DNA of 64,000 bases from the NCBI RefSeq assembly GCF_000687475.1, contig NC_057321.1, forward strand, positions 1 to 64,000, given 5' to 3'. This DNA comes from Ustilaginoidea virens. Taxonomy: Eukaryota > Ascomycota > Sordariomycetes > Hypocreales > Clavicipitaceae. The position numbers were made by a program, and so were the translations under genes. The notes below the pieces were generated by a model. It had not been told where the DNA came from. It searched no databases and saw only the letters and a program-made list of their open reading frames with translations. Shown one piece after another: positions 11,275-22,350 of this stretch (the first letter of the stretch is position 1; each line of letters begins with the position of its first letter).

Positions 11275-11985
11275 AGGCCCGAAATAGCCTTATTATAATA
11301 GTTAGTACGTTAGAATAGCTTATATAAAGCCCTCTTTCCGGACCGATACCGTATATTTTCAGGTATAGGTCCTTCGATAACTTTAAGTCCGCAATATTAT
11401 TTTCAATATCTGCTTGTCGTTATTGCGGATTGACTAGGCCCGAAATAGCCTTATTGCGATGGTTAGTATATTAGAATAGCTTATATAAAGCCCTCTTTCC
11501 GGAAAGACGCTATATATTTTTAGGTATAGGTCCTCTAACAACTTTAAGTCCGCAATATTATTTTTAATATCTGCTCGTCGTTATTACGGATTAACCAGGC
11601 CCGAAATAGCCTTATTGCGATAGTTAGTATATTAGAATGGCTTATATAAAGCCCTTTTTCCGGAACGATACTATACATTTTTAGGTATAGGTCCTCCGAC
11701 AACTTTAAATCCGCAATATTATTTTCAATATCTGCTTATTATTATTGCGGATTAACCAGGCCCGATATAGCCTTATTGCGATGGTTAGTATATTAGAATG
11801 GCTTATATAAAGCCCTCTTTCCGGAACAACACTATATATTTTCAGGTACGGGTCCTCCGATAACTTTAAGTCCGCAAAATTTTTTTTAATATCTGCTTAT
11901 TATTATTACAGATTAATTAGGCCCGAAATAGCCTTATTGCGATAGTTAAGCTATCTTTCTGGAAAGACAATTGACTAGGCCTAAA
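11275..11985. repeat. 161-bp tandem satellite
   Basis: Units start at 11,275, 11,436, 11,597, 11,758 and 11,919, exactly 161 bp apart, each beginning AGGCCCGAAATAGCC or its RIP variant. A shortened unit starts at 11,977. Minus-strand translation gives a similar peptide in every unit (AISGLVN core), but 161 is not divisible by three, so the array could not be read through as one protein in its present form. Confidence 0.95.
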
Positions 11986-12059
11986 ATAGCCTTATTGCGA
12001 TAGTCAAGCTATATTTCCAGAAAGCCTTATAGGTTAATACTTTTATAAGAAAGAGTCTT

Positions 12060-12660
12060 TCGGCTAAAGTTTTTAATTAGAAACTTGTCTTTAAATCGCA
12101 CTTGCTGCGCTATAGCTACATCTATAAGCTAATCTGCTGCTACAATAGGCGGCTCTATATTCCCCTTCTTAGCTATATCCCTAAAGCGCTACTATATCTA
12201 CTGCTTATTTAGGCTACTACTAGTAAGCAGATAGACAGGCTTAGGCTTAGCGAAACCTTCCTCCTCGGCCGTTATAGGCTTAATTATCATACCGCTATGC
12301 GTGCGGTATAACTTAAATATAGCTCTATTAGCCTTAGCAATTAAGCGGTAGCTCTTAGATCTATTGCGGATCTTCTCTATATAATAAGAGTCCTTTATTT
12401 AGGGGTAAGTAGATAAGGCGGGTATAATTACTATATTAAATACTGCTATAATATTTAGTTGAAGGAGCGAGTCTATATATATACTATAGTAGCCATTCGC
12501 TTTAGCCTTTTATATCCTAGGGAGCGGATTCCTTATCGCCTAGCGTTATATCGTAGCCCCTAGAATGCTCTCTTTATCTATTTACAGTAAATTAGTAAAG
12601 GTATACTAAGTAAGGCCTATAGCCTATATAGAATTAGCGCTCTTGCTTGCTATCTGGTAA
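12060..12660 (-). pseudogene. RIP-inactivated gene relic (~200 codons), unknown family
   Basis: A single minus-strand frame reads coherently with TAG/TAA stops at former Gln codons. Segments include GLTQYTFTNLLQIDKESIL, YYSIYIDSLLQLNIIAVFNI, YRLIAKANRAIFKLYRTHSG and KPITAEEEGFAKPKPVYLL. The frame runs on toward the 161-bp satellite. It resembles neither the copia proteins nor the adhesins in this window. Family unknown. Confidence 0.6.
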
Positions 12661-12741
12661 GGTAGGCATAGTAGACGGCCGGATATAGCAATATAGGCGT
12701 GGTCGATCTCGCATACGAGTAATATTACTAGTATATTATCT

Positions 12742-13075
12742 TAAGAGTGGCTAATATGCACTTTAGTTATAGCTCGCAGCATAATAAGAAAGCATGCTAA
12801 ATCTCGTACTAAAGCACTAATTAGTTGCCTATTTTTATTGAGGTTTATAGAGAACCGTAGTTCTCTTTTATACCTATACTAATTAGTGGTAGTTAGGCAT
12901 TAAGAAGATTATAAGGTAAGAGTGGCTAATATGCACTTTAGTTATAGCTCGCAGTATAATGAGAAAGCGTGCTAAATCTTATACTAGAGCACCGGCTGGC
13001 TGCCTATTTTCATTAAGGTTTATAGAGAACTATAGTTCTCCTTTATGCCTATACTAATATAAAATAACTATTAGT
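12742..13075. repeat. 175-bp tandem duplication
   Basis: Two units start at 12,742 and 12,917, both opening TAAGAGTGGCTAATATGCAC. They differ mainly by C/T and G/A transitions. Confidence 0.9.
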
Positions 13076-13289
13076 TAGTTAGTATTTTACCGCTAATTAA
13101 GGCGGATAAAAGGTAAAAGGGGGAAGTTAGAGCAGTTAGGTAAAGCCATATTGTATGCTAAGATTGAAGCACGCCTAGCTATATAGTGCATATATAGTAT
13201 ATAGTCTAGGTAAGCAGGGCAGACGGCTACTATTAGCTAGCAAATAATATTGCCCCGCACTATGCGGTTGCGCTACTATAGAAAATTGT

Positions 13290-13475
13290 TAATGCCTAGG
13301 GGCTGTGATATTTATCTTCTTTAGTTATTATTTTCTTCTGCCGTTAATAAGCTAGATAGAATGCCTATAGCCTAGGGGCCGTAATAATTATCTTCTTTAG
13401 CTATTATCTTCTTTAGCTATTATCTTCTTCAGCTATTAATAAGCTAGACGGAATGCCTATAGCCTAAGGATACCT
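13290..13475. repeat. ~85-bp imperfect tandem duplication with an ATTATCTTCTTTAG microrepeat
   Basis: Two versions of a block beginning GCCTAGGGGC and ending GAATGCCTATAGCCTA. The second has an internally expanded TATCTTCTTTAGCTAT triplication. No gene. Confidence 0.75.
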
Positions 13476-13642
13476 CTATATCGAGTTAGGTAGTAAAAAA
13501 AAAAGCTAATGCTACTAAAGGACCTAAACTTAGGGGCCTAAGTCTTATTAGCACTAAATAGAGCCATTCCCCTTACTAATTAGTCAACTCTAAGGTCTTT
13601 CTCTCTATAACTGCAAACGAAGTTAATGCATTATAACTAAAA

Positions 13643-15620
13643 GTTAGGTGGCATTTTACCGCTAAGCTAGAATCCTTTACTAGTTACGATATTTTTATAC
13701 GCTTTTGCTTACTATTTAGCAAGGTATATATAGAAAATAGGCGGGTATAGCGATAGAGGAGTAGCCGATCTAGCGTATAAGTAATAGTGCTAATATATAA
13801 TTATTAAGAATTGGCATTTTGCCGCTAATATAGAATCTTTCGCTAATTGCGATATTCTTAGGTCCTTTTCTCTATAATTATAAATAAAATTAATATATCT
13901 AGTTCTTATAGTGTCGCTTATAGGAATAATATCCTAATGACCTAGAAAAGAGAGCCTAATGATAATAGCTTATATTCGTATAAATATGCGAGAAATCTAC
14001 TAGATTAATCCCTAGTCTTTACTTATTATGCTAAATCCCTCCCGATAAGGCTAAAGACTATATAGATAATCCCGCTAGTTAGCTCTAAATATAGCCGAGT
14101 AGGCATTACTAATTCTACTTAGCCTCGTCTATTATCGCTATTTAGGATTAGTTTATTATTATCTTCGTCAATTTATTTAGTAATAGATATTTCCCTATAT
14201 ATATCCTTTACCTTATTAAAGAATACCTACGCTCTTATTCGCTATACTATAAGGTACGTATAGTAAAAGGCTGGGTATAGCTATATAGGCGATATCGATC
14301 TTACGTATAAATAAGATTACTAATATATTATTTTCTATAGGTTATTAAAAGGCACCCTAATCTCGTCTAAGATAATATAGTAGTGTATAGGCCGATATGT
14401 TTTTTATATAGCGATATGCGAACTAGTCTTCTCTGGTTTATTAATCGACTTTTGCATATAGTATAGGAAAAAAACGGTCTAATAGTCTATATCGGATAAG
14501 TCTAGTATAGGCGAGTCTAAATTAGGGTCTTAGCTAATATAAGAACTGCCCTCGATAAAAAGAGGAATTAAGATTTAGATATATATATTCAGCTATAAAA
14601 CTATAGGGTTAGCCAAGCTGCCCTTCTAGACTTTATATTTTCCATTTAGTCCCTCGATAGTTTTATAAAGAGTGCTAGGAGGTGTCTAATTATTGCCGAG
14701 TTATTAAGCGCTATTTTTAAAGTCGGAACCTTTTATAAAGGCAACTAGACCTAGTTAGTATATGCTATATAGCAAAGATGGGGGCAGCCTATTTTTAGGT
14801 AGATAGTTTCCCTCTTAAAGTAGAGTATTAATATCTATAGGCTCATTAACGCCAGTCGGCGGTTTTAACTTCTTACTATAGATAGTTTCTATATATAGTC
14901 TTATATTATTTGCTTAGTATTATAATGTAATCCTTAAGTCTTTATAACTAAATATCTTTTCGTTATCGCCGAAAATGGCATATATATTTTGCCGCTAATC
15001 TATACTCTTTCGCTAGTTGCAATATTTTTATACGCTCTTACTTGCTATCTAGTAAGGTAGGTGTAGTAGACGGCCGGATATAGCGATATAGGCATAGTCG
15101 ATTTCGCATATAAGTAATATTACTAGTATATTATCTTTTGCAGCTTAATTATAGGCACCCCTATCTCGTCTAGGATAATGCCTATATAGCTGCACCCGGC
15201 CGTATTCTACTACTATCAGCAATATTACTCGTACGTAAGATCAACTATATAGTAGTAGATAGGCGTTAGCAGTTTCCCGCTAATATAAAATCTTTTACTA
15301 ATAGCGATATTCTTGTATGCTTTTACTTACTATTATATAAAGTGGGCGTAGTAGATAGCCGGATGCAGCGATATAGGCGTAGTTAATCTTACGTACGAGT
15401 AATACTACTTATATATAATAACTAATAATTAGCATTTTGCCGCTAATATAGAATCCTTTGCTAGTAGCAATATTCTTATGCGCTTTTGCTGCCTATCCTA
15501 TAAGATAAGTATAGTAAAAGCCTAGGTATAGCGATATAGGCGTGGTCGATCTTACGTACGAGTAATATTACTAATAAATTATTTTCTGTAGCTTATTGAT
15601 AGGTACCCCTATCTTATTAA
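13643..15620. repeat. family of degenerate ~150-bp repeats
   Basis: A block containing GCATTTTGCCGCTAATATAG, then TATAGCGATATAGGCGTGGT, then GAGTAATATTACTA recurs near 13,643, 13,812, 14,967, 15,260 and 15,430, with a partial copy near 12,650. Copies differ mostly by transitions. Several lie next to a minus-strand motif IILDEI. Confidence 0.75.
14346..14702 (-). pseudogene. RIP-inactivated gene relic with an IILDEI motif, unknown family
   Basis: One minus-strand frame reads through about 119 codons with only TAG/TAA stops. It includes TPPSTLYKTIEGLNGKYKV, QKSINKPEKTSSHIAI and, near the end, YYIILDEIRVPF. The hydrophobic-D-E pattern could be a Walker B-like motif of a P-loop ATPase or helicase, but I see no Walker A. 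The same IILDEI motif recurs on the minus strand near 15,160-15,180, so this gene may be part of the repeated family around it. Confidence 0.5.
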
Positions 15621-15899
15621 GGATAATATAGTAGTAGATAGGCCGAGCTAATCCTTATATAGGGATATACGAACTAGCATTTTGCTAGGATAATATAATA
15701 TTAGACCGGGCGAGCCGTTGCTTATATAGTGATGTATAAACTAGCATTTTGCTAGGATAACGATCCTATAGTTCTATATTAGCTAAGTTATTTTTAAGGA
15801 ATTCTTTATACCTACTTATGATATTACTAACCTTATGAAAATATTTATAGGGCCGAGGCATTAATATAATAATATAGGTATTATAATCCGGCGATAGAG

Positions 15900-16060
15900 T
15901 AGGGAAATTATATCCTAGAGGGAAGAAAGTAGAGGGTAAAAAAGAAGGATAAGAGTAAAAGAAAAGAAGATGGAAAAGAGTAAAAGAAAGGAAAAAAGAT
16001 AAGAATAAAAGTAAAAAAAAAGAGTAAAAGTAAAAAAAAAGGAAAGGAGTATAGGTATAG
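15900..16060 (+). repeat. homopurine (GA-rich) tract
   Basis: Runs of GAGTAAAAGAAA-type purine sequence. It resembles the tracts at 6,200 and 16,620. Confidence 0.85.
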
Positions 16061-16356
16061 CAGGTAGTAGATAAAAAGGCTATAAATTAAGCTAATAAAG
16101 AAGAAGGTCGTAAGGTAGTAGTAAATTATAGGAAGTAATAAGCATACCTAATAGGTATATAGGTATATAGTATATATAGCCGCGTTATAGTAGCGGCTGC
16201 TTATGTGACCCTAGTACGCACTTATATCTGCGGCACGTATATATAACTGCGGCATATATATATAACTGCCGCATATATATATATAAAGGCTATATTATTA
16301 GATATAGCGCTATCCGCCCTTTTCCTCCTTTTTCCCGCTTTGCCTAATATAGATAG

Positions 16357-16612
16357 AAGCCTATTAGGACCTATAAGTCTGAATAAATAAGCATGCAAGC
16401 CCTATAGGACCTACAGGTCTGAATAAATAAGTATATAAGCCCTATAGGTCCTATAGGTCTAAATAAATAAGCATGCAAGGCCTATTGGGACCTATAGGTC
16501 TAAATAAATAAGTATACAAGCCCTATTGGGACCTATAGGTCTGAATAAATAAATATATAAGCCTTATTAGGACCTATAGGTCTGAATAATATATATATAA
16601 GCCTAAATTATA
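16357..16612. repeat. 40-41 bp tandem repeat carrying the GGACCTATAGGTC palindrome
   Basis: Six units with palindrome starts at 16,367, 16,407, 16,447, 16,488, 16,529 and 16,570. Each consists of the palindrome followed by TGAATAAATAAGTATATAAG. The second unit has GGACCTACAGGTCT, an intermediate between the TGCA and TATA forms. Confidence 0.93.
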
Positions 16613-16619
16613 TCCTATA

Positions 16620-16870
16620 AGGAGGAAAGTAAAGTATAAGAAAGAAGGAAGAGAGTAAAATATAAAAAAAAAGGAAGAGAATAAAATATAAAAAAGAAGG
16701 AAGAGAGTAATATATAAGAAAAAAGGAAGAGAGTAAAATATAAAAAAGAAGGAAGAGAGTAATATATAAAAAAGAAGGAAGAAAATAAAAATAAAGAAGA
16801 AAAAGGAGAATAAAAATAAGAAAGAAAAAAGAGAGTAAAAGTAAAGAAGAAGAAAAAAAATATTAGTATA
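16620..16870 (+). repeat. GA-rich minisatellite (~27 bp unit)
   Basis: Tandem purine units of the form GAAGGAAGAGAGTAAAATAT, immediately after the 40-bp array. No coding potential. Confidence 0.85.
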
Positions 16871-17495
16871 AAGGGTAGTACATAAAGAGATTAGGAATAA
16901 AGCTAGTAAAGAAGAAGGTTATAAGGTAGTAAATAATAAGAAGTAAGGTAATAACGCTATTAGAATTATTAGTTAGTCGGTTAATCAGCCAGTTATTTAG
17001 CGCATCTAACTAGGTATATAGCATATAAGGCCGCGGTACGGCTATAGCTGCCTATATAACCGCAGCATGCATATATAACTGCGGCACGTATATATAAAAA
17101 GGCTATATCGTTAGATATAGCGCTATCTGCCCTTTTCCTCCTTATTACCGCTTCGCCTAGTATAGATAGAAGCCTATTAGGATCTATAGGTCCGAATAAA
17201 TAAGTATATAAGCCTTATTGGGACCTATAGGTCCGAAGAGGTAGGTATATAAGCCTTACTAGGACCTGCAGGTCTAAAGAGATAAATATGCAAGGTAATA
17301 TATAGTAGTATAATATATATATAAAGCGCTATATGCTATAGAGTGGTAGTATTAATATTAGGAATTAAAGGGTACCTATTATAATATAGGGTGCGTATAT
17401 AAAGGGAAATAATAAACGAATAAAGAAGATATATCTTACTTCTACTAAATTAATAGTATAGTTGGGACCTATAGGTCTGAAGTGGTTTATTTAAT
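16871..17495. other. RIP-type spacer with palindrome copies
   Basis: No gene seen. It holds palindrome copies near 17,188, 17,221, 17,260 and 17,464. The segment near 17,000-17,180 repeats the layout of 16,150-16,350 (CGGCATATATATAACTGC-like sequence before the palindrome array), suggesting a larger duplicated block. Confidence 0.6.
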
Positions 17496-17925
17496 GTGCA
17501 TGCCTTTAGGGTAATATTATATATACTAATAGCGCGTCTGCCTGTGTTTAGAGTAAGGTCATATGTATTGCTTGCGCGCCTTTTGCTGTATGCCCTGTAT
17601 GCCTTTAGAGTGAGGTCATATATATTGCTTACGCGCCTTTTGCTGTATGCACTGTATGCCTTTAGAGTGAGGTTATATATATTATTTGCGCGCCTTTTGC
17701 TATATACACTGCATGCCTTTAGAGTGAGGTCACGTGTATTGCTTGCGCGCCTTTTGCTATATGCCCTGCATGCCTTTAGAGTAAGGTCACGTGTATTGCT
17801 TGCGCGCCTTTTACTGTATATACTGCATGCCTTTAGAGTGAGGTCACGTGTATTACTTGCGCGCCTTTTGCCGAATCCCCTGCTAGCCTTTACAGTAAGG
17901 TGATCACATATATTGCTTACGCGCC
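17496..17925 (+). repeat. 57-bp minisatellite with an incidental open frame
   Basis: Seven units with the core GCCTTTAGAGTGAGGTCACG, spaced 57 bp (17,600, 17,657, 17,714, 17,771, 17,828 and onward). Because 57 is divisible by three, a 135-codon frame stays open and would encode a Leu/Arg-rich 19-residue repeat. There is no signal that it is translated and it sits in degraded DNA, so I annotate it as a repeat rather than a gene. Confidence 0.9.
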
Positions 17926-17929
17926 TTTA

Positions 17930-19690
17930 GGATACTTTACATGCACGCGAATTTTATAGTGCATAATATATAGTAATACTTTAGTCAAATATTTGCCTTT
18001 TACTTATAGAGCGGTACTTTATGTGTACGCGAAATTTAGCGTATACGAGTATATACTAAGTCGATTTAATATTTAGTAGGTACGTAGGTATAACACCCCT
18101 ATCGCCAGAGGATTTTCCAGATTTAGCTTAAAAAAATAACGATAGTCGGATACTTTACATACACGCGAGTTTAATAGTGTATAGTATATAGTAATACTTT
18201 ACTCAATTAGTTACCCTAGGGAGCAAATAGTTGCCCCTTATTATAGAGCGGTACTTTATATGCACGCGAAATTTAGCGCATATAAGTATGTACTGAGTCG
18301 ATTTAATATTTAGTAGGTATATAGGTATAACACCCCTATCGCTAGAGGATTTTCCAGATTTAGCTTAAAAAAACAATAATAGTCGGATACTTTACATATA
18401 CACGAGTTTAATAGTGTATAATATATAGTAATACTTTACTCAACTGGTTGCCTTAGGGAGTAAATAGTTGCCCCTTATTGTAGAGCGGTACTTTATGTGC
18501 ACACGAAATTTAGCGCATATAAGTATATACTGAGTCGATTTAATATTTAGTAGGTACATAGGTATAACACCCCTGTCGCCAGAGGATTTTCCAGATTTAG
18601 CTTAAAAAAATAACGATAGTCGGATACTTTACATACACGCGAGTTTAATAGTGCATAGTATATAGTAATACTTTACTCAACTGGTTGCCCTAGGGAGCAA
18701 ATAGTTGCCCCTTATTATAGAGCGGTACTTTATATATACGCGAAATTTAGCGTATATAAGTATATACTGAGTCGATTTAATATTTAGTAGGTACGTAGGT
18801 ATAATACCCCTATCGCCAGATGATTTTCCAGATTTAGCTTAAAAAAATAACGATAGTCGGATACTTTACATATACGCGAGTTTAATAGTGTATAGTATAT
18901 AGTAATACTTTACTTAACTGGTTGCCCTAGGGAGCAAATAGTTGCCCCTCATTATAGAGCGGTACTTTATATATATGCGAAATTTAGCGTATATAAGTAT
19001 ATACTAAGTCGATTTAATATTTAGTAGGTATATAGGTATAACACCCCTGTCGCCAGATGATTTTCCAGATTTAGCTTAAAAAAATAACGATAGTTGGATA
19101 CTTTATATATACGCGAGTTTAATAGTGCATAGTATATAGTGATACTTTAGTCAAATAGTCACTTAAAGAGCGGTACTTTATATGCATATAGATTTTGCGT
19201 GCCTCTATAAGTATTTGCCTAGGGAAATAGTTGCCCCTTAATTATAGAGCGGTACTTTATATGCACGCGAAAATTTGCGTGCCTCTATATATACCAATGG
19301 TTGCCTAGGCAAATGGTTACCCCTTATTTGTAGAGTGGTACTTTATATGCATGCGAATTTTGTGTGGCTCTATATATACTAGTACCTTATACGAACGGTT
19401 GCCCCTTATTTATAGAGTGGTACTTTATATGCATACGAATTTTGCGTGGCTCTCTATATAGAAGTACTTTATGCGAATGGTTGCCATTTAGAGCAGAGCA
19501 ACCAGTTGCCCCTTAATTGTAGAGTGGTACTTTACGTGCACGCAAAAATTTGCGCGCCTCTTAATATACTGGTACTCTATGCGACTGGTTGCCCCTCACT
19601 TGTCTGAATTAAGCCAGGAAATTTTTTTTTTAGTGGAGCGGTACTTTGCGTGTATGCGAAAATTTGCGCGCATCTGTATATACCGAACCT
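17930..19690. repeat. 237-bp tandem satellite and its degenerate continuation
   Basis: Units begin CGGATACTTTACAT at 18,147, 18,384, 18,621 and 18,858, then at 19,095 in RIP-altered form, exactly 237 bp apart. The first copy (17,930) has a roughly 20-bp deletion. Each unit contains GAGCGGTACTTTATATGCAC and a CACCCCTATCGCCAGAGGAT segment. From 19,095 to about 19,690 the array decays into shorter units built around the GCGGTACTTT core. Confidence 0.95.
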
Positions 19691-22350
19691 GCGACCCACT
19701 GGCCTGACCCTGCCCCCAGAAGGGACTCTGATCTTACTATCGAGGCTGATTAGCCGGTACGGCCTATGCTATCTACCTTTTTCTCTCTATACCCGTACAT
19801 CTGACTGTAGGGGTAGTCAGTAGATAGGCCGCGTGTTTAGGCCATTCTATTAGGCGAGGGCATCGTAAACTTATCGCTTAGCGAGGTATTTCCTAGCTTT
19901 ATTAGTAGCCTTTTGTAATGTTAAGGCGCGTTATAATACTGATAAGCTAGGGGGTGAATCGTCTGTAAATCGAGGATATACCCTAAAGACTAATAATATA
20001 GGCACTAGACTGTTAGGTCTAGCGGAATTATTGATAGCCTTTACAGCAAGCTGTAATTTCTGTTCCTTTGTTATTAGGTTGCCTACTTCGTTATCAATAA
20101 TAGTATAGGCTCGGCGTAATGGGGCGTAATATCTTTCGACCTTGCTAATGCTATTGTGGGCTTCTATAGGAATTTTATCTATATTGATAGATAAAAGCCG
20201 GGCATTATAACGGAATTTAATAGAAGCAAAGTTTGGTCCGGCATTATAGACTATCTAATCTAGTGGGCTAAGGTAGGTATTAATCCAGCATTCCTTAAGG
20301 GCATTCCAAATATCGTGGGCCTTCTGCCTTTATGGATTAAGAAATCTAGCTACCTAGAAGCTTATTGCGGTATTTATAATATGCAATATCGGCCGATTAT
20401 TAATATAAAGGATGTTAACGATAATCTTATAGTTAAATTGGCTAGTATTGTTATCCTTAAGCGTGAATTTGAATCGGCTGGGTGCCTTTACATTTATCTG
20501 GCATTAATGGCATATATGGGTGATGCTTTTGATGATATTGCGATTAATATCATTATAACCAGCCCGCTGAAGCAATTTGGTAAGCCTATTAATAGAGGGA
20601 TGCCCGAATCGACGATAAAGCTGATAGATTTCCTATAATAAGAGGTGGAAGGCAGCAGTATCTATGGCATTAAGAGTCTACTATAGATATCCCCATTTCC
20701 TAATAATAGGGACCTTAATATCCCCTTAGATTAATAGGTTATCAATATTATCAAGCTTTATGCCCATCCTATCTATATCCGTAATAGAATAAAAGAAGGG
20801 GGTGCTACTATTAAGGATATAGAAGGGGATGTTCCTAAATATCGTAGGGATATTTAGTATACCGGAAGATATAGTAGAGCTAGCGCCGAAGTTTACCGTA
20901 TGCTTTTTATTAGTCGTCTCGATAGTCAGGGTCTTTATTAATCTCATTAGGGCCTTTGCTTAACCTAGGCCTGCTATTAATAAGCTAGAAGCGCTGGTAT
21001 CTGGTAGGATTCTGTAGAAGGTGTAGTCATTATACCGTTCTTCTTCTAGAAAGGCAGAATTACGGTTAGGTGTTAGTAAGGGTATTCGGAAGGGGTTAAT
21101 CTATAGGAAGGCATATCGGCATAATTCATCCTGCAGGGCTTGTAATATTTCGATAGATAAAGAAGGTGATGGTTCTGTTTGCGTAAGGGCTAAGAAGTAC
21201 TAAATGGCTGTAATTTGTGGTGTGATAGCATTCTCTGCATCCTATTGTGTATCCCCTGCTATTATAACTTCAATATCTTTAACGATATTATTAAAATCGG
21301 TATCTTTGAGGTGGCCTTAGTTGGTAGTCCCTTCGTATTCCTATAGGAAAATATAGAATTTCTTATTATTAGGGGCGGTCCGATTAGAGCGGTTCTTCAG
21401 CTATTATGCCTTTAATTCTTATTGCTCTTTATTATTATAATTAGATAACTAATATCCTGATTTATTGCAAACGAAGCATCTTTTTTGATAGGGCCTAAAT
21501 AGAAAGGCGCGATTTTATTATTGCCGTTAATACTACTGCTATAGGCCGAATCGGCGTTAAGGGCGGGATTGACCATATCTACAGTCAGTAAATAATGCTA
21601 TATTATCATTAATAATATCGTTAGTATCGTAATATTATTATTAAAGGAAATAATGCTGTTAATTTATATAAATTAACTTGTAGATAGAAAGGGATCGCTA
21701 TAGGTCAGCGGCGAGGCCTTTGAATATAGGGGCATATCGATACAGCGCCTAGCTACACTTAGGGGTATCCCTTACAGCATTAAGGACTTATCGGTGAAGT
21801 TTTATATCAGCTATAAAGGGGGGAAAAAGACTATAATATAGGCATTAAAGTTCTTCCAATAGGATATTAAGGCATTCTAACTTTAACTTATCGGGATGTT
21901 TCGCGATAGTTAATTAGAGCATTATTCTATTCTAATAGTATAAATAGAATTGTTCTATGCTCTTATTTTCGAAATAGCTCTTAACTTTACGGACTATATC
22001 GTCAAAAGTGAGGGTATTGCGAATACGTTTAATATTATTAAAGTAAAAGGTCTCAGCATCGCCGATAAGTATGATTTGGAAGGCTCTGGCTAATGCATTA
22101 TCGGGTAATCCTAATAGGCAGCACTTGCTCTTGAAAGAGATAACTTTTAGTATAATAAAGTCATCCATTTTGCCGCTATATCTATCCTCTATACGATAGC
22201 TATATAAGAGGTCAGATATCTTCTTCGATATATTATTAAACCCGGCCTCTATATAGGCTCTTTGGGTATAATCTTCTTAGTGGTGTTATTATTCCGGAGG
22301 GTATTCCGGAACGGCTTATCGGTAGCCTTACGGTAGGCTGGCGGGAGCTC
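19690..22350 (-). pseudogene. Ty1/copia gag-protease-integrase, RIP-inactivated
   Basis: Read on the minus strand with TAG/TAA as former Gln codons, the order is gag, zinc knuckle, protease, integrase, which is Ty1/copia order. Gag (about 22,170-21,930) contains LTFDDIVRKVKSYFENKS. A CCHC-type knuckle, CFVCNKSGYWLSN with Cys/His decay, lies near 21,480. The protease region (20,947-20,726) has FGASST and the fungal copia segment STPFFYSITDIDRMGI. Integrase (20,700-19,700) keeps the zinc region (GHPSINRLTKLL ... ICHQC) and segments like VNILYINNRPILHIINTA, IEAHNSISKVERYYAPLRR and REKK. The frame stops at the satellite near 19,690, so reverse transcriptase and RNase H are missing. The 5-prime LTR is at 23,905-24,267. 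Confidence 0.85.

Noticed and set aside
17496..17903. 135-codon frame encoding a Leu/Arg-rich 19-residue repeat
   Set aside because: It is kept open only because the 57-bp satellite unit is divisible by three. No promoter, no composition break, and it sits in degraded satellite DNA.
3552..19690. CRISPR-like regular spacing of repeats
   Set aside because: The arrays are contiguous satellites without unique spacers, in eukaryotic subtelomeric DNA.
20126..20638. Plus-strand protein-like frame (107 codons open from 20,315, extendable upstream) that looked like an unknown gene
   Set aside because: The minus strand of the same region reads as the copia integrase (GHPSINRLTKLL, ICHQC, VERYYAPLRR), in the right place after the protease. 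The plus frame is its antisense shadow.
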